Part shown: piece after piece, positions 16,772 through 26,132 of the stretch
How the letters are laid out: every line of letters starts with the position of its first letter
Position numbering within the stretch: the stretch's first letter is position 1
NCBI RefSeq assembly: GCF_025566965.1
Contig: NZ_JAOQJL010000003.1
Location: 105,315-169,314 of the forward strand
Length of the DNA stretch: 64,000 nt
Reading direction: 5' to 3'
Source of the DNA: Blautia_A ammoniilytica
GTDB lineage: Bacteria; Bacillota; Clostridia; Lachnospirales; Lachnospiraceae
Notes under the pieces: generated by a model
Told to the model about the DNA's origin: nothing
The model's database searches: none
The model's input: the letters and a program-made list of their open reading frames with translations, nothing else
Position numbers and translations under genes: made by a program

Positions 16772-18262
16772 TTAGCAAATACCCAGGATCTTCTTCACTG
16801 TAGCCGGCATATCCTGGGCATCAACTACACAATCGTGAAGAACAGGTGCTGTACGGATCTCCTCTACCGCTTTCGGCACGCTGGTACCGGACAGCTTTGC
16901 AAGGGCATCTGCAAGTGCAAAATCATCCATAGTTTCACTGTCACTGCTTATGGCTTCCATAACACTTCTGGTAAACTTATACGGGCTGGCTGTAGATGCG
17001 ATCACAGTAGGTGTGTCATCCTTTGTATCAGCCTTATATTTCTTATATACGCCGGCAGCCACAGCTGTATGCGTATCAATCACATAATGATCCTTTTCAA
17101 ATACCTGGTGAATGGCTTCGCTTGTTTCCTTTTCTGTACAGTAATTACCATAGAAATCAGAAAGTCCAGCTTTCATCTGGGGAGTGATGGTGTACTCTCC
17201 TCCCTTTGACAGTTCTTCCATCAGTTTTGCACAAGCAGCCGGATCCTCTCCTGTAAGACGGAAGATCAGCCTTTCCAGGTTGCTGGAAATCAGGATGTCC
17301 ATAGACGGGGAAGTAGTCAGGATGAAATCCCTCTTCCTGTCATAAGTACCTGTGGCAAAGAAATCATAAAGTACTTTATTCTCATTAGAAGCACAGATCA
17401 GCTTATTCACTGGAAGTCCCATCTGTTTCGCATAGAAAGCAGCCAGGATATTACCAAAATTGCCAGTAGGCACAACAATATTGATCTTCTCTCCCTCTTT
17501 GATGCTGCCCTGGCGGATCAGGGTGCTGTACGCATATACATAATATACGATCTGCGGCACAAGACGTCCGATATTGATAGAATTGGCAGAAGAAAACTGG
17601 AATCCGGCACTGCCAAGTAAATTCTCCAGGTCTTTGTCATTAAACATCTTCTTTACTGCTGTCTGGGCATCATCAAAGTTGCCAGTAATCCCTACAACAT
17701 ATGTATTCTTGCCCTTCTGTGTTACCATCTGCTTTTCCTGGACCGGGCTGACACCATGCTTCGGATAAAATACAATGATCCTGGTGCCCGGCACATCAGC
17801 AAAACCTGCCATTGCAGCCTTACCTGTATCTCCGGATGTAGCCGTAAGGATTACGATCTCGTTGGTAACTCCATTCTTCTTCGCTGCTGTAGTCATCAGA
17901 TATGGAAGGATGGATAATGCCATGTCTTTAAATGCAATGGTAGCACCATGGTACAATTCTAGGAAATATGCCCCGTCCGCCTGATGGATCGGTGCGATCT
18001 TATCTGTATCAAATTTCTCATCATATGCACTGCGAATACAATACTTCAGTTCATCTTCTGTAAAATCTGTAAGGAAACGGCTCATCACCTCATAGGCTGT
18101 CTCCTGGTAGGTCATTCTGGAAAGCTTCTCCATGGGAATATCCAGCCTTGGGATCTGTGTAGGTACAAATAAACCTCCGTCATCAGAAAGTCCTTTTAAT
18201 ATGGCCTGTGACGCAGTCACCAGATCACCTTTGCCTCTTGTACTCTGATACATTACCTCCAT
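16772..18262 (-). CDS. thrC: Threonine synthase
   Basis: 496 residues. A PLP enzyme converting O-phosphohomoserine to threonine. The PLP Lys is in TIAFKDMALS (Lys112), and the cofactor phosphate loop is TATSGDTGKAA. The N-terminal YQSTRG and SDDGGLFVP are typical of the long (E. coli/yeast type) threonine synthases. The start is ATG 18262 with AGGA eight bases upstream; an internal ATG at 18253 has too close a site. First gene of a thrC-dgt operon; a -10 TATAAT lies at 18333-18338. Confidence 0.96.
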   Translation of the reverse strand: MEVMYQSTRGKGDLVTASQAILKGLSDDGGLFVPTQIPRLDIPMEKLSRMTYQETAYEVMSRFLTDFTEDELKYCIRSAYDEKFDTDKIAPIHQADGAYFLELYHGATIAFKDMALSILPYLMTTAAKKNGVTNEIVILTATSGDTGKAAMAGFADVPGTRIIVFYPKHGVSPVQEKQMVTQKGKNTYVVGITGNFDDAQTAVKKMFNDKDLENLLGSAGFQFSSANSINIGRLVPQIVYYVYAYSTLIRQGSIKEGEKINIVVPTGNFGNILAAFYAKQMGLPVNKLICASNENKVLYDFFATGTYDRKRDFILTTSPSMDILISSNLERLIFRLTGEDPAACAKLMEELSKGGEYTITPQMKAGLSDFYGNYCTEKETSEAIHQVFEKDHYVIDTHTAVAAGVYKKYKADTKDDTPTVIASTASPYKFTRSVMEAISSDSETMDDFALADALAKLSGTSVPKAVEEIRTAPVLHDCVVDAQDMPATVKKILGIC

Positions 18263-18369
18263 TATGTGTTCCTGCCTTTCTATGATAAGTGTTTTTCGAC
18301 ATTAAATCCAACAATGCCCTGTAGTTTCTGCCATTATAGCACATGCTTTTTTAAATTACCACATCAAAA

Positions 18370-18410
18370 TGTTAAAAGAGGAGACAGCGCTTTTTCGCTG
18401 TCCCCTCTAT
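18370..18410 (-). terminator. Terminator after the cell-wall hydrolase gene
   Basis: Arms GAGGGGACAGCG and GCGCTGTCTCCTC around an AAAAA loop, followed by TTTTAAC on the minus strand. Confidence 0.85.
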
Positions 18411-18426
18411 AATTACTGTTGTTCAG

Positions 18427-18452
18427 TTTTTAATATCATTTTTTAATATCAT
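18427..18452. repeat. 13-bp tandem duplication across the hydrolase stop codon
   Basis: Two copies of TTTTAATATCATT (plus strand), period 13. The TGA stop of the hydrolase gene (18436-18438) lies in the first copy. The second copy encodes the last lysine-rich codons. Confidence 0.8.
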
Positions 18453-19407
18453 TTTTTACCATCTGTACCACAGTTTCCTGATCATTATTCTTATCGGATG
18501 AAGAATCGTCCTTAGGTGAAGCATCCTTAGATGAAGCATCCTCCTTACCGCTGACTTCATCCGGATATTTATAAAATTCGTGAACCCCGTATTTAAAAAG
18601 TTTCTGTAAATCTTTTTCAAACCAGGCTACATTCTTTTTCTCTGCCGCTTCTTTCTCAACAAAGAATAATGCTCCCTGGGAATAATCCACACCCTCCAAA
18701 GCTTGCTTCACGGCCTCCCTGGTCTTATCTGTAACTGTGACCTGATAGATCCGGCCGTCATAAGTAGGTGAAAACTGAGGTACTCCATATCTGTAATCCC
18801 ACACCACATCCGTTACCGTATCAGGGAATTCATCGTTCTTGACCCGGTTCAGAATCACGTTGGCAACAAGGATGCGGCCCTTAAGATCCTCTGTGCCTGC
18901 CTCTGCCTCCACGATTCTTAAAAAAACATCATAATCCCCATCAGACATAATGGTTGGATTCTCAGCCATATGCGCAGCTGTCTGGTCAAGATTCTCCACG
19001 GTGTTCTCCATAGAGGAGCTAACATTCAATCTGGCTGCGCCATCCTCTACCACCTTAACCCTCTGCCCTACCAGCACATTCTCACAGGAAGTACCGATCC
19101 TTTTGATCCTGGTTCCTGCAGCGGGTGTCTCAGAAACTCCTGACACAACACCTGCGATCCCTGTAGGAAGCTCACTGCCGTCAAAAGTTCCTCTCTCCGA
19201 CGAAGCAGAAACCATATTCTCTTCAGCTTCAGAAGCGGCATAAACCTGGCTGCGGTCGCCATTATCAACAAATTTGGAACCAACCGCAATGCTGACAGAT
19301 AACAGAGCGCATCCGGAAACAAGTGCGAAATTACGGAATGTGTCATTCCTGCTTTCCTGTCTCTTTTCTTTTTTTGTTACGCCTTGTAATTCTTTTTTAA
19401 CTTTCAT
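18436..19407 (-). CDS. Secreted cell-wall hydrolase, SleB/CwlJ type
   Basis: 323 residues: a basic N-terminus and one membrane or signal segment (about 27-45), a linker, then a Hydrolase_2 (SleB) domain with LRIVEAEAGTEDLKGRILVA, VILNRVKNDEFPDTVTDVVW and FSPTYDGRIYQVT. SleB enzymes are lytic transglycosylases acting on spore cortex; vegetative relatives exist, so the exact role is open. The C-terminus is a low-complexity Ser/Asp/Lys tail. I prefer ATG 19407 (AAGGA nine bases upstream) over 19416, which sits on its own ribosome site. Confidence 0.85.
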   Translation of the reverse strand: MKVKKELQGVTKKEKRQESRNDTFRNFALVSGCALLSVSIAVGSKFVDNGDRSQVYAASEAEENMVSASSERGTFDGSELPTGIAGVVSGVSETPAAGTRIKRIGTSCENVLVGQRVKVVEDGAARLNVSSSMENTVENLDQTAAHMAENPTIMSDGDYDVFLRIVEAEAGTEDLKGRILVANVILNRVKNDEFPDTVTDVVWDYRYGVPQFSPTYDGRIYQVTVTDKTREAVKQALEGVDYSQGALFFVEKEAAEKKNVAWFEKDLQKLFKYGVHEFYKYPDEVSGKEDASSKDASPKDDSSSDKNNDQETVVQMVKNDIKK

Positions 19408-19560
19408 GCTTTTCATTCCTTGCTTCTTTGTTATGGTTTCTTTTCTTTCGTTATTTAATTTGTAACAACTTTGTAACGTATGAGAAAATTATATTTAATA
19501 TGCTTAGATATGTCAAGCTATTTTTGTATTTTTTTCCATTAAAAATACGGAAATCAAAAG

Positions 19561-19644
19561 TTAAAAAAAAGCAAAAGAGGACACTCTCATAATGCTCTGA
19601 TACTGTCAAAAACAGAAACCAGAAACATATGAAAGTGTCCCCTT
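19561..19644 (-). terminator. Long-loop stem terminator downstream of the EF-G-like gene
   Basis: Arms AAGGGGACACTTTCAT (19629-19644) and ATGAGAGTGTCCTCTT (19575-19590) followed by TTGCTTTTTTTTAAC on the minus strand. It lies 225 bp after the stop, farther than usual. Confidence 0.6.
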
Positions 19645-19868
19645 ATTTAACCGAATCAAACAGCGAAGCGGACTGGAATATCCACTTGCCCAATCGATCT
19701 GATACTTCTCCCCTGCCGTAACATACCCTTTTGTCTCCGGCTATGTATCAGATTATATATGGTCTGATACGATCCGTCAATCAGATTCGATTGACAGTTA
19801 CTGACAGCCTTTGACAGATAAATCAGGCAGGATACAAAATATAACAATATCTCTGTCAGAGTGCAGGA
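19645..19868. other. Non-coding stretch with two inverted repeats
   Basis: No credible gene. It holds two short perfect inverted repeats: GTATCAGA/TCTGATAC at 19745-19770 and GTCAATC/GATTGAC at 19776-19795, with further CTGACAG/CTGTCA motifs around them. It would form the 3' untranslated part of the EF-G-like transcript. No match to a known RNA family was recognised. Confidence 0.5.
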
Positions 19869-21956
19869 TCAATCTGCTGCATCCAGCTTGCTGGCGCGCG
19901 CTTCAATCTCCTTCTGCTGTATATCAGAAGGTGCCTGCTCATAGCGGGCAAATTCAAACGAGAATTCTCCGCTTCCGCCAGTCATGGAACGCAGATCTGT
20001 AGAATATCCATAAATCTCCAACATAGGCACGTCTGCTTCAATAATGGTATTTCCATTATGGTCAGGATTCATTCCCAGTACACGGCCACGGCGTTTGTTC
20101 AGGTCGCCCATTACATCGCCTGTGTATTTGTCCGGAACTGTAACCTTCATGGAAACGATCGGCTCCAGAAGAATCGGTGATGCATCCATAAAGCCTTTCT
20201 TAAATGCAAGGATAGTTGCCATCTTAAATGCCATCTCAGAGGAGTCTACCGGATGATAAGATCCATCATAAAGAGTAGCCTTTACACCAACTACCGGATA
20301 AGCAGCAAGAGGTCCCTTCTGAACGCACTCCTGCAGACCTTTCTCAACAGCCGGGAAGTAATTCTTCGGTACAGCACCACCTACTACCACCTGCTCAAAT
20401 ACATACGGTGTTTCCAGATCGCCAGATGGTTCAAAGCGCATCTTAACGTGACCATACTGGCCATGTCCGCCAGACTGTTTCTTATGCTTTCCTTCCACAT
20501 CGGAATTCTTACGGATCGTCTCTCTGAACGGAACCTTAGGCTTGCAAAGTTCCACATCTACTTTATATCTCTCTTTCAGCATGCTGACAATAATGTCAAG
20601 ATGCTGATCACCCATACCATAAATAAGGCTCTGGCGGTTAGCGCCATCATTAACAACTCGAACGGTGCAATCTTCACTCATGATCTTGGAAAGAGCCTGG
20701 GAGATCTTATCCTCATCCCCTTTGTTCACTGCCTTAAATCTCTTATAGGTATAAGGAACAGAAAGAACAGCTTTTGGATAAAGGATCGGATTGGCCTTTG
20801 TAGCAAGACTGTCGCCTGTCTGTACGCTTACAAGCTTGGCGATGGCGCCAATATCTCCTGCATGAAGTTCAGGAACCTCGATGGGCTTGGAGCCCTGAAG
20901 CACATACAGCTTATTCAGACGTTCCTCAACACCCTTCTCTACGTTAAGAAGTGTGTCATCTGCCTTAATTACACCAGAGCATACCTTGATCAGGGAATAT
21001 TTGCCAAGGAACGGATCTACAATAGACTTCCATACATAGGCAGATTTAGCCTTAGCAAAGTCATAATTAGCCTCAAAGATCTCATTGGTCTTCTGTGCAA
21101 TACCATTGCAGGATCTTTTATCAGGGCTTGGGAAATATCCGCAGATATCATCCAGCAGGTTGGAAACACCCCGCAGATTCACAGGGGAACCCATGCACAC
21201 CGGCACAATACTTGCTTCCTGGATATTGGTAGCAAGTGCTGCAGAAACCTCTGTAACAGAGAACTCATCGCCTTCAAAATAACGATCCATAAATTCTTCG
21301 CTTGTTTCAGCTACAGACTCCATCAGGATATCATGGTATTTTTCAAGGTACTCTTCCAGGTAATCCGGAACCGGGCATTCTTCTTTCATGCCTTTGTCAA
21401 TATATTTTCTGCCGGCCTGTTTCACAACATTTACATAGCCTACAAACTTACCATCCTCACGGATCGGGAAATGAAGAGGTGCGATCTTCTTGCCATATAA
21501 TTCGGTAAGATCCTCAACTGCTTTCCTGTAACTTACATCATCTACGTCCATATCTGTGACAAAGATCATGCGGGGAAGCTTATACTTCTCACACAGATTC
21601 CAGGCCTTCTGTGTACCAACCTGAACGCCTGCCTTACCGGAAACAACGATGATCGCTGCATCAGCTGCACTAACTGCCTCTTCTACTTCACCAACAAAAT
21701 CAAAGTAGCCCGGTGTATCCAGAATATTGATCTTCATCTTCTGCCATGGAACCGGGATCACAGATGTAGAAATAGAAAAGTGCCGTTTGATTTCTTCTTT
21801 ATCATAATCACTGACAGTGTTGCCATCTTCAACTCTGCCAAGTCGGTTCGTCAAACCTGCCAAGTAGGCCATAGCCTCTGCCAAAGTTGTCTTACCAGCC
21901 CCACCATGACCTAATAGGACTACATTTCTAATTCGGTCAGTTCTAAAAACGTCCAT
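19869..21956 (-). CDS. Elongation factor G-like GTPase (EF-G paralogue)
   Basis: 695 residues with all five EF-G domains. P-loop GHGGAGKTT (16-24) and DTPG (79-82) are intact. The G2 region reads RHFSISTS instead of the RGITI form, and the guanine-recognition NKxD motif is TDMD (133-136). The domain IV segment SGGHGQYGHVKM is present. These features mark the EF-G2-like branch rather than the canonical fusA, which usually lies in the str operon. Such paralogues are poorly understood; some act in translation under stress. The start follows AGGGAGGT. Confidence 0.85.
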   Translation of the reverse strand: MDVFRTDRIRNVVLLGHGGAGKTTLAEAMAYLAGLTNRLGRVEDGNTVSDYDKEEIKRHFSISTSVIPVPWQKMKINILDTPGYFDFVGEVEEAVSAADAAIIVVSGKAGVQVGTQKAWNLCEKYKLPRMIFVTDMDVDDVSYRKAVEDLTELYGKKIAPLHFPIREDGKFVGYVNVVKQAGRKYIDKGMKEECPVPDYLEEYLEKYHDILMESVAETSEEFMDRYFEGDEFSVTEVSAALATNIQEASIVPVCMGSPVNLRGVSNLLDDICGYFPSPDKRSCNGIAQKTNEIFEANYDFAKAKSAYVWKSIVDPFLGKYSLIKVCSGVIKADDTLLNVEKGVEERLNKLYVLQGSKPIEVPELHAGDIGAIAKLVSVQTGDSLATKANPILYPKAVLSVPYTYKRFKAVNKGDEDKISQALSKIMSEDCTVRVVNDGANRQSLIYGMGDQHLDIIVSMLKERYKVDVELCKPKVPFRETIRKNSDVEGKHKKQSGGHGQYGHVKMRFEPSGDLETPYVFEQVVVGGAVPKNYFPAVEKGLQECVQKGPLAAYPVVGVKATLYDGSYHPVDSSEMAFKMATILAFKKGFMDASPILLEPIVSMKVTVPDKYTGDVMGDLNKRRGRVLGMNPDHNGNTIIEADVPMLEIYGYSTDLRSMTGGSGEFSFEFARYEQAPSDIQQKEIEARASKLDAAD

Positions 21957-22163
21957 ATGTAATACCTCCCTGTTTGTCTAATATGTTCATATTTTACTAA
22001 ACTTTCTTTCAACTTTCAAGTATTTTATATAGTTTTAACAATATTTTTTTGTCGTTTTCAGATAAAATACTGTCATTTTTACAGGGAATTGACTTTTTTT
22101 CCTATATATCATAAAATAAACCTGTTGTTTTACTATAAACTATGCGGGAAGGATGTTTTTTTA

Positions 22164-23255
22164 ATGAAAACCATTGGTTTTATAGGTCTGGGACTGATCG
22201 GCGGCTCCATTGCCAAGGCGATTCGCAAATATCACCCGGACTATCATATTCTGGCATTTGACCAGAACCGTAGCACTCTTGCAGCCGCTGTAAGCGGCAA
22301 TATTATAGATGGGGTTTGTGAAGAAAAGGATAACCGTTTTGGCAGCTGTGATTATGTTTTTCTTTGTGCCCCAGTAGAATATAACCTAAAGTATCTTGAA
22401 TTTCTGAAAGAGATCCGTCAGCCAGGCTGTATCATCACAGATGTAGGCAGCGTAAAAGGCATCATCCATGAAAAGGTTGAAGCTCTTGGTATGACAGACT
22501 GTTTTGTAGGCGGTCATCCTATGGCAGGCTCTGAAAAATCAGGCTTTGAGCATTCCACCGACCGTCTTGTGGAAAATGCCTATTATATCCTGACCCCAGG
22601 CGGAGAGATCCCTCTTGAACGTCTTACCGATCTGACAGAGATGATTGCTTCCATTGGCGCTATTCCCATGGTTCTCACTGCTGATGAACATGATTTTATC
22701 ACTGCCGGAGTTAGCCATCTTCCTCATATTATTGCTTCTGCCCTTGTGAATCTTGTAAAGACCCTGGATAATGATGCAGGATATATGAAGACCATTGCAG
22801 CCGGAGGATTCCGTGATATTACAAGGATCGCCTCTTCCTCTCCTGTGATGTGGCAGCAGATCTGCCTGGAAAACACCCAGAATATTTCCAATGTACTGGA
22901 CGATTATATCCGTATGCTGATACAGATCCGGTGTGCCATTGACAACAAGGATCCGGATTACATTTATCAGATGTTTGCAAGTTCCAGAGATTATCGTGAT
23001 TCCATTGACGTGGTAGACAACGGCCTGACCAGGAAGGCTTATGTCCTTTATCTTGACCTGGCAGACGAAGCCGGCGGCATTGCTACCATCACTACTATTC
23101 TGGCAATGGATAATATCAGTATCAAAAATATCGGCATCATCCACAACCGTGAGTTTGAAGAAGGTGTACTTAAGATCGAATTCTATGAAGAAGAAGCTAT
23201 GGAGCGAGGCAAGGCTCTCCTTAAAAAACGTAACTATATTGTTTATGACCGATAG
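22164..23255 (+). CDS. tyrA: Prephenate dehydrogenase with C-terminal ACT domain
   Basis: 363 residues. The NAD-binding loop GFIGLGLIGGSIAKAI starts at the N-terminus, followed by the catalytic region with VGGHPMAGSE and GVSHLPHIIA. The C-terminal about 75 residues (LDLADEAGGIATITTILA..ISIKNIGI) form an ACT domain, suggesting feedback by tyrosine. The enzyme oxidises prephenate to 4-hydroxyphenylpyruvate. I use ATG 22164; an in-frame ATG at 22089 would add 25 non-conserved residues. aroA follows after 15 bp with AGGAGG, forming an aromatic amino-acid operon. Confidence 0.95.
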   Translation: MKTIGFIGLGLIGGSIAKAIRKYHPDYHILAFDQNRSTLAAAVSGNIIDGVCEEKDNRFGSCDYVFLCAPVEYNLKYLEFLKEIRQPGCIITDVGSVKGIIHEKVEALGMTDCFVGGHPMAGSEKSGFEHSTDRLVENAYYILTPGGEIPLERLTDLTEMIASIGAIPMVLTADEHDFITAGVSHLPHIIASALVNLVKTLDNDAGYMKTIAAGGFRDITRIASSSPVMWQQICLENTQNISNVLDDYIRMLIQIRCAIDNKDPDYIYQMFASSRDYRDSIDVVDNGLTRKAYVLYLDLADEAGGIATITTILAMDNISIKNIGIIHNREFEEGVLKIEFYEEEAMERGKALLKKRNYIVYDR

Positions 23256-23270
23256 ACTACAGGAGGCATC

Positions 23271-24542
23271 ATGGAAATCCCAAAACTGAACAAGCTTCAC
23301 GGGAAGCTTACCATTCCCGGAGACAAATCGATTTCCCACAGGGCTGTTATGTTTGGAGCCCTGGCACAGGGCACCACAAGGATCACCCATTTTCTGGAGG
23401 GCGCTGACTGTCTTTCCACAATTTCCTGTTTTCAGGCAATGGGGATTCATATCCAGAAAAACAAAGATGAAGTGCTGGTAGAAGGAAAAGGACTTCACGG
23501 GCTTCAGGCTCCCTTAGATATTCTTGATGTTGGCAACAGCGGTACTACTACCCGGCTGATCTCCGGCATCTTAGCCGGTCAGGATTTCACCAGCCGGCTT
23601 ACCGGGGATGCCTCTATCTGCCAGCGTCCTATGGGACGGATCATTACTCCCCTTTCCCTGATGGGCGCTCAGATCACAAGCCAGAATCAGAATGGCTGCG
23701 CTCCTCTCACCATTCAGGGAGGACATCTCCACGGAATACATTATCAGTCACCTGTGGCGTCCGCCCAGGTAAAGTCCTGTGTACTTCTTGCAGGCATGTA
23801 TGCCGATGCACCAACCAGCGTTACTGAACCAGTTCTTTCCCGGAATCACACTGAGCTTATGCTGAATTACTTTGGTGCACAGGTTACTTCAAAAGGCACC
23901 ACCGCTTTCATACTTCCACAGCCTGATCTTAAGGCCCGTTACATTACAGTCCCCGGCGATATCTCTTCTGCTGCATACTTTATTGCTGCAGGACTTCTAG
24001 TGCCAGGAAGTGAGATTCTGCTGTGCAATGTGGGTATCAATCCTACCAGGGACGGTCTGCTTCATGTATGTCAGGCTATGGGCGGTGATATTACGTTACT
24101 GAATGTACGAAACGACGGGGAGCCTACTGCAGACCTTCTTATAAAAAGCAGTTCTCTTCATGGCACAGAGATAAAGGGTGAGATCATCCCTACCTTGATT
24201 GATGAGATCCCCATGATTGCTGTAATGGCAGCCTTTGCTGAGGGCACTACTGTGATCCGGGACGCTGCAGAGCTTAAAGTCAAGGAATCTGACCGCATCC
24301 AGGTTATGACGGATAATCTTACCCGGATGGGTGCAGATGTAGAGGCATTACCGGATGGAATGATCATCCATGGAGGCAAGCCTTTACATGGAGCCACAAT
24401 TGATTCCCATAAGGATCACCGTATTGCCATGTCCTTTGCAGTGGCAGGCGGTATCTGTGAAGGATCGCTTACTATTACTGACGGAGAATGTGTCAATATC
24501 TCTTATCCGGAATTTTATACAGATTTGTACAGCCTATTGTAA
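23271..24542 (+). CDS. aroA: 3-phosphoshikimate 1-carboxyvinyltransferase (EPSP synthase)
   Basis: 423 residues. Signatures GDKSISHRAVMFGALAQG (N-terminal), DVGNSGTTTRLISGILAG, and LKVKESDRI plus DHRIAMSFAVAG near the C-terminus. It joins phosphoenolpyruvate to shikimate-3-phosphate in the shikimate pathway. The early Gly-Ala region reads FGALAQG, and NSGTTTRL resembles class II enzymes of Firmicutes. The start follows CAGGAGGCATC. Second gene of the tyrA operon. No clear terminator follows. Confidence 0.96.
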   Translation: MEIPKLNKLHGKLTIPGDKSISHRAVMFGALAQGTTRITHFLEGADCLSTISCFQAMGIHIQKNKDEVLVEGKGLHGLQAPLDILDVGNSGTTTRLISGILAGQDFTSRLTGDASICQRPMGRIITPLSLMGAQITSQNQNGCAPLTIQGGHLHGIHYQSPVASAQVKSCVLLAGMYADAPTSVTEPVLSRNHTELMLNYFGAQVTSKGTTAFILPQPDLKARYITVPGDISSAAYFIAAGLLVPGSEILLCNVGINPTRDGLLHVCQAMGGDITLLNVRNDGEPTADLLIKSSSLHGTEIKGEIIPTLIDEIPMIAVMAAFAEGTTVIRDAAELKVKESDRIQVMTDNLTRMGADVEALPDGMIIHGGKPLHGATIDSHKDHRIAMSFAVAGGICEGSLTITDGECVNISYPEFYTDLYSLL

Positions 24543-24932
24543 TACAAGTTCAGGATTGTAAAGGGATCATGCATGAAATATTTCCCATGTAGCACAATCT
24601 GAAGCTTTCATTACCAAGTGTCTGATCTCATGTGAAACTGATAGATTTTTGAGAAAATGATGGATTTTCTCTATAAGTCTTTATGATTTCTTTTTGAGAT
24701 TCAGGCGCTTTTTTTCTTGTTCATATTTGACAATTTTTCCACATATCAATTTGTTAATTTTATAACAAAGTGAGATTTTCATTTTTTTGCTATTTTTTGG
24801 TTTTTTTCAGACAAAAAAGCGTGTATAATCCCCTTCGTAAGGAAATAATAAAATTGTGTAACTCTTCAGGCACACTTGCTGCCAATGAAATAGTTACAAA
24901 ATTGTTTATGACTGACCAGGAGGTATTCGCAC
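24543..24932. other. Intergenic region before ldhA
   Basis: No gene seen. It holds a perfect hairpin GAGAAAAT/ATTTTCTC (24651-24671), a Rex-like palindrome (24751-24768), and a TATAAT -10 (24824-24829) without a good -35 at 17 bp (only T-rich). The ldhA leader from this -10 would be about 100 nt. Confidence 0.6.
24751..24768. promoter_or_regulatory. Probable Rex redox-repressor operator upstream of ldhA
   Basis: TTGTTAATTTTATAACAA is an 18-bp palindrome matching the clostridial Rex pattern TTGTTA-N6-TAACAA. Rex represses fermentation genes until NADH rises, and D-lactate dehydrogenase is a typical target. It lies 56 bp upstream of the likely -10, farther than most operators. Confidence 0.6.
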
Positions 24933-25922
24933 ATGAAAATTTTATTTTATGGTACTAAAAATTACGATGAAGAATTTTTCGAGAAGATCCTTCCGGATTA
25001 CCCGGGGATTCAAATTAAATTTATTGAAGCCAATATCTACGAAGAAACTGCTTCTCTTTCCAAAGGTTATGATGCAATCTGTGCTTTTGTAAATGCAGAT
25101 CTTAGTGCTCCTGTTATTGATGCTCTGGCAGAACAGGGTGTGAAGCTGATCCTGATGCGTTGTGCAGGATACAATAATGTAGATCTGACAGCCACACATA
25201 AACATGGAATCCATGTGCTGCGTGTTCCCGGTTATTCCCCGGAAGCTGTTGCAGAGCATGCCATGGCTTTGGCACTTACAGCCAACCGTCATACCCACAA
25301 AGCTTACATCAAATTACGTGAAAATAATTTTTCCTTAAATGGTCTGATGGGTGTGAACCTTTATCATAAAACAGCTGGTATCATCGGTACCGGTAAGATC
25401 GGTCAGGCTATGGCACGGATCTGCAAGGGATTTGGCATGAAAGTTATCGCTTATGATCTTTATCCAAACAAAAACCTGGATTTCCTGGAGTATGTATCCC
25501 TTGATGAGCTTCTGGCAACCAGTGATCTGATCAGCCTTCACTGCCCGCTGACAGATGAAACAAAGCATCTGGTAAATGCTAAGACCATTGATAAAATGAA
25601 GGATGGAGTAATCCTTGTAAATACATCCAGAGGCGGTCTGATCAAAACAGAGGATCTGATTACAGGAATCCGTGAGCATAAATTCTTTGCTGTAGGTCTT
25701 GACGTATACGAAGAGGAAACAGACTATGTATACGAGGATATGTCTGAGGAGATCATGCAGACGTCCCTGATCCAGAGACTGCTTTCCTTCCCGAATGTTA
25801 CCATGACTTCCCATCAGGGATTCTTTACAAAAGAAGCTCTATCCAATATCGCAGAGACTACCCTTCAGAATGCTGCTGATTTCATGAATCAGAAAGAGCT
25901 TAAAAACGAAGTATTATCATAA
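24933..25922 (+). CDS. ldhA: D-lactate dehydrogenase / D-2-hydroxyacid dehydrogenase
   Basis: 329 residues. NAD-binding GIIGTGKIGQAMARICKGFG is in the middle. The catalytic Arg, Glu and His are in NTSRGGLI, VYEEE and SHQGFFTKEAL. The closest familiar group is LdhA/Hdh-type D-lactate dehydrogenase, which reduces pyruvate to D-lactate to regenerate NAD+. Close relatives act on other 2-keto acids, so the substrate is inferred. The start follows CAGGAGGTATTCGCAC. A Rex-like operator upstream supports a fermentative role. Confidence 0.9.
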   Translation: MKILFYGTKNYDEEFFEKILPDYPGIQIKFIEANIYEETASLSKGYDAICAFVNADLSAPVIDALAEQGVKLILMRCAGYNNVDLTATHKHGIHVLRVPGYSPEAVAEHAMALALTANRHTHKAYIKLRENNFSLNGLMGVNLYHKTAGIIGTGKIGQAMARICKGFGMKVIAYDLYPNKNLDFLEYVSLDELLATSDLISLHCPLTDETKHLVNAKTIDKMKDGVILVNTSRGGLIKTEDLITGIREHKFFAVGLDVYEEETDYVYEDMSEEIMQTSLIQRLLSFPNVTMTSHQGFFTKEALSNIAETTLQNAADFMNQKELKNEVLS

Positions 25923-26023
25923 CAGTTCAGTACCCTAGTACAGTGAAAATGAAGTATCTGCTATATTGGCGCAGAATGATTTTCTCATATGCAAGGCAGA
26001 GGATAGTTATGTATTTCCATCAC

Positions 26024-26058
26024 AAAAAATACCTCCGGCGTTCTTACTGCCGGAGGCT
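26024..26058 (-). terminator. Terminator after the acidic lipoprotein gene
   Basis: Perfect arms GCCTCCGGC / GCCGGAGG separated by about nine bases, followed by TATTTTTTG on the minus strand. Confidence 0.85.
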
Positions 26059-26132
26059 CATCTAAAAGCCCATCACATGCTTTTGTCCTGACATCTTAAA
26101 TCCTGCCGGAGACTGTATTTTCGGAATATGCT

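Noticed and set aside
19656..19847. Possible 63-residue protein in the gap after the EF-G-like gene
   Set aside because: It overlaps the inverted repeats and lacks a ribosome site; no family resemblance.
20253..21500. Long open frame (415 codons) antisense to the EF-G-like gene
   Set aside because: It mirrors a clearly conserved gene, has no ribosome site or recognisable domain, and its amino-acid composition is that of an antisense frame.
22539..23498. 319-codon open frame antisense to tyrA and aroA
   Set aside because: It runs across two real genes and their junction on the opposite strand and shows no protein features.
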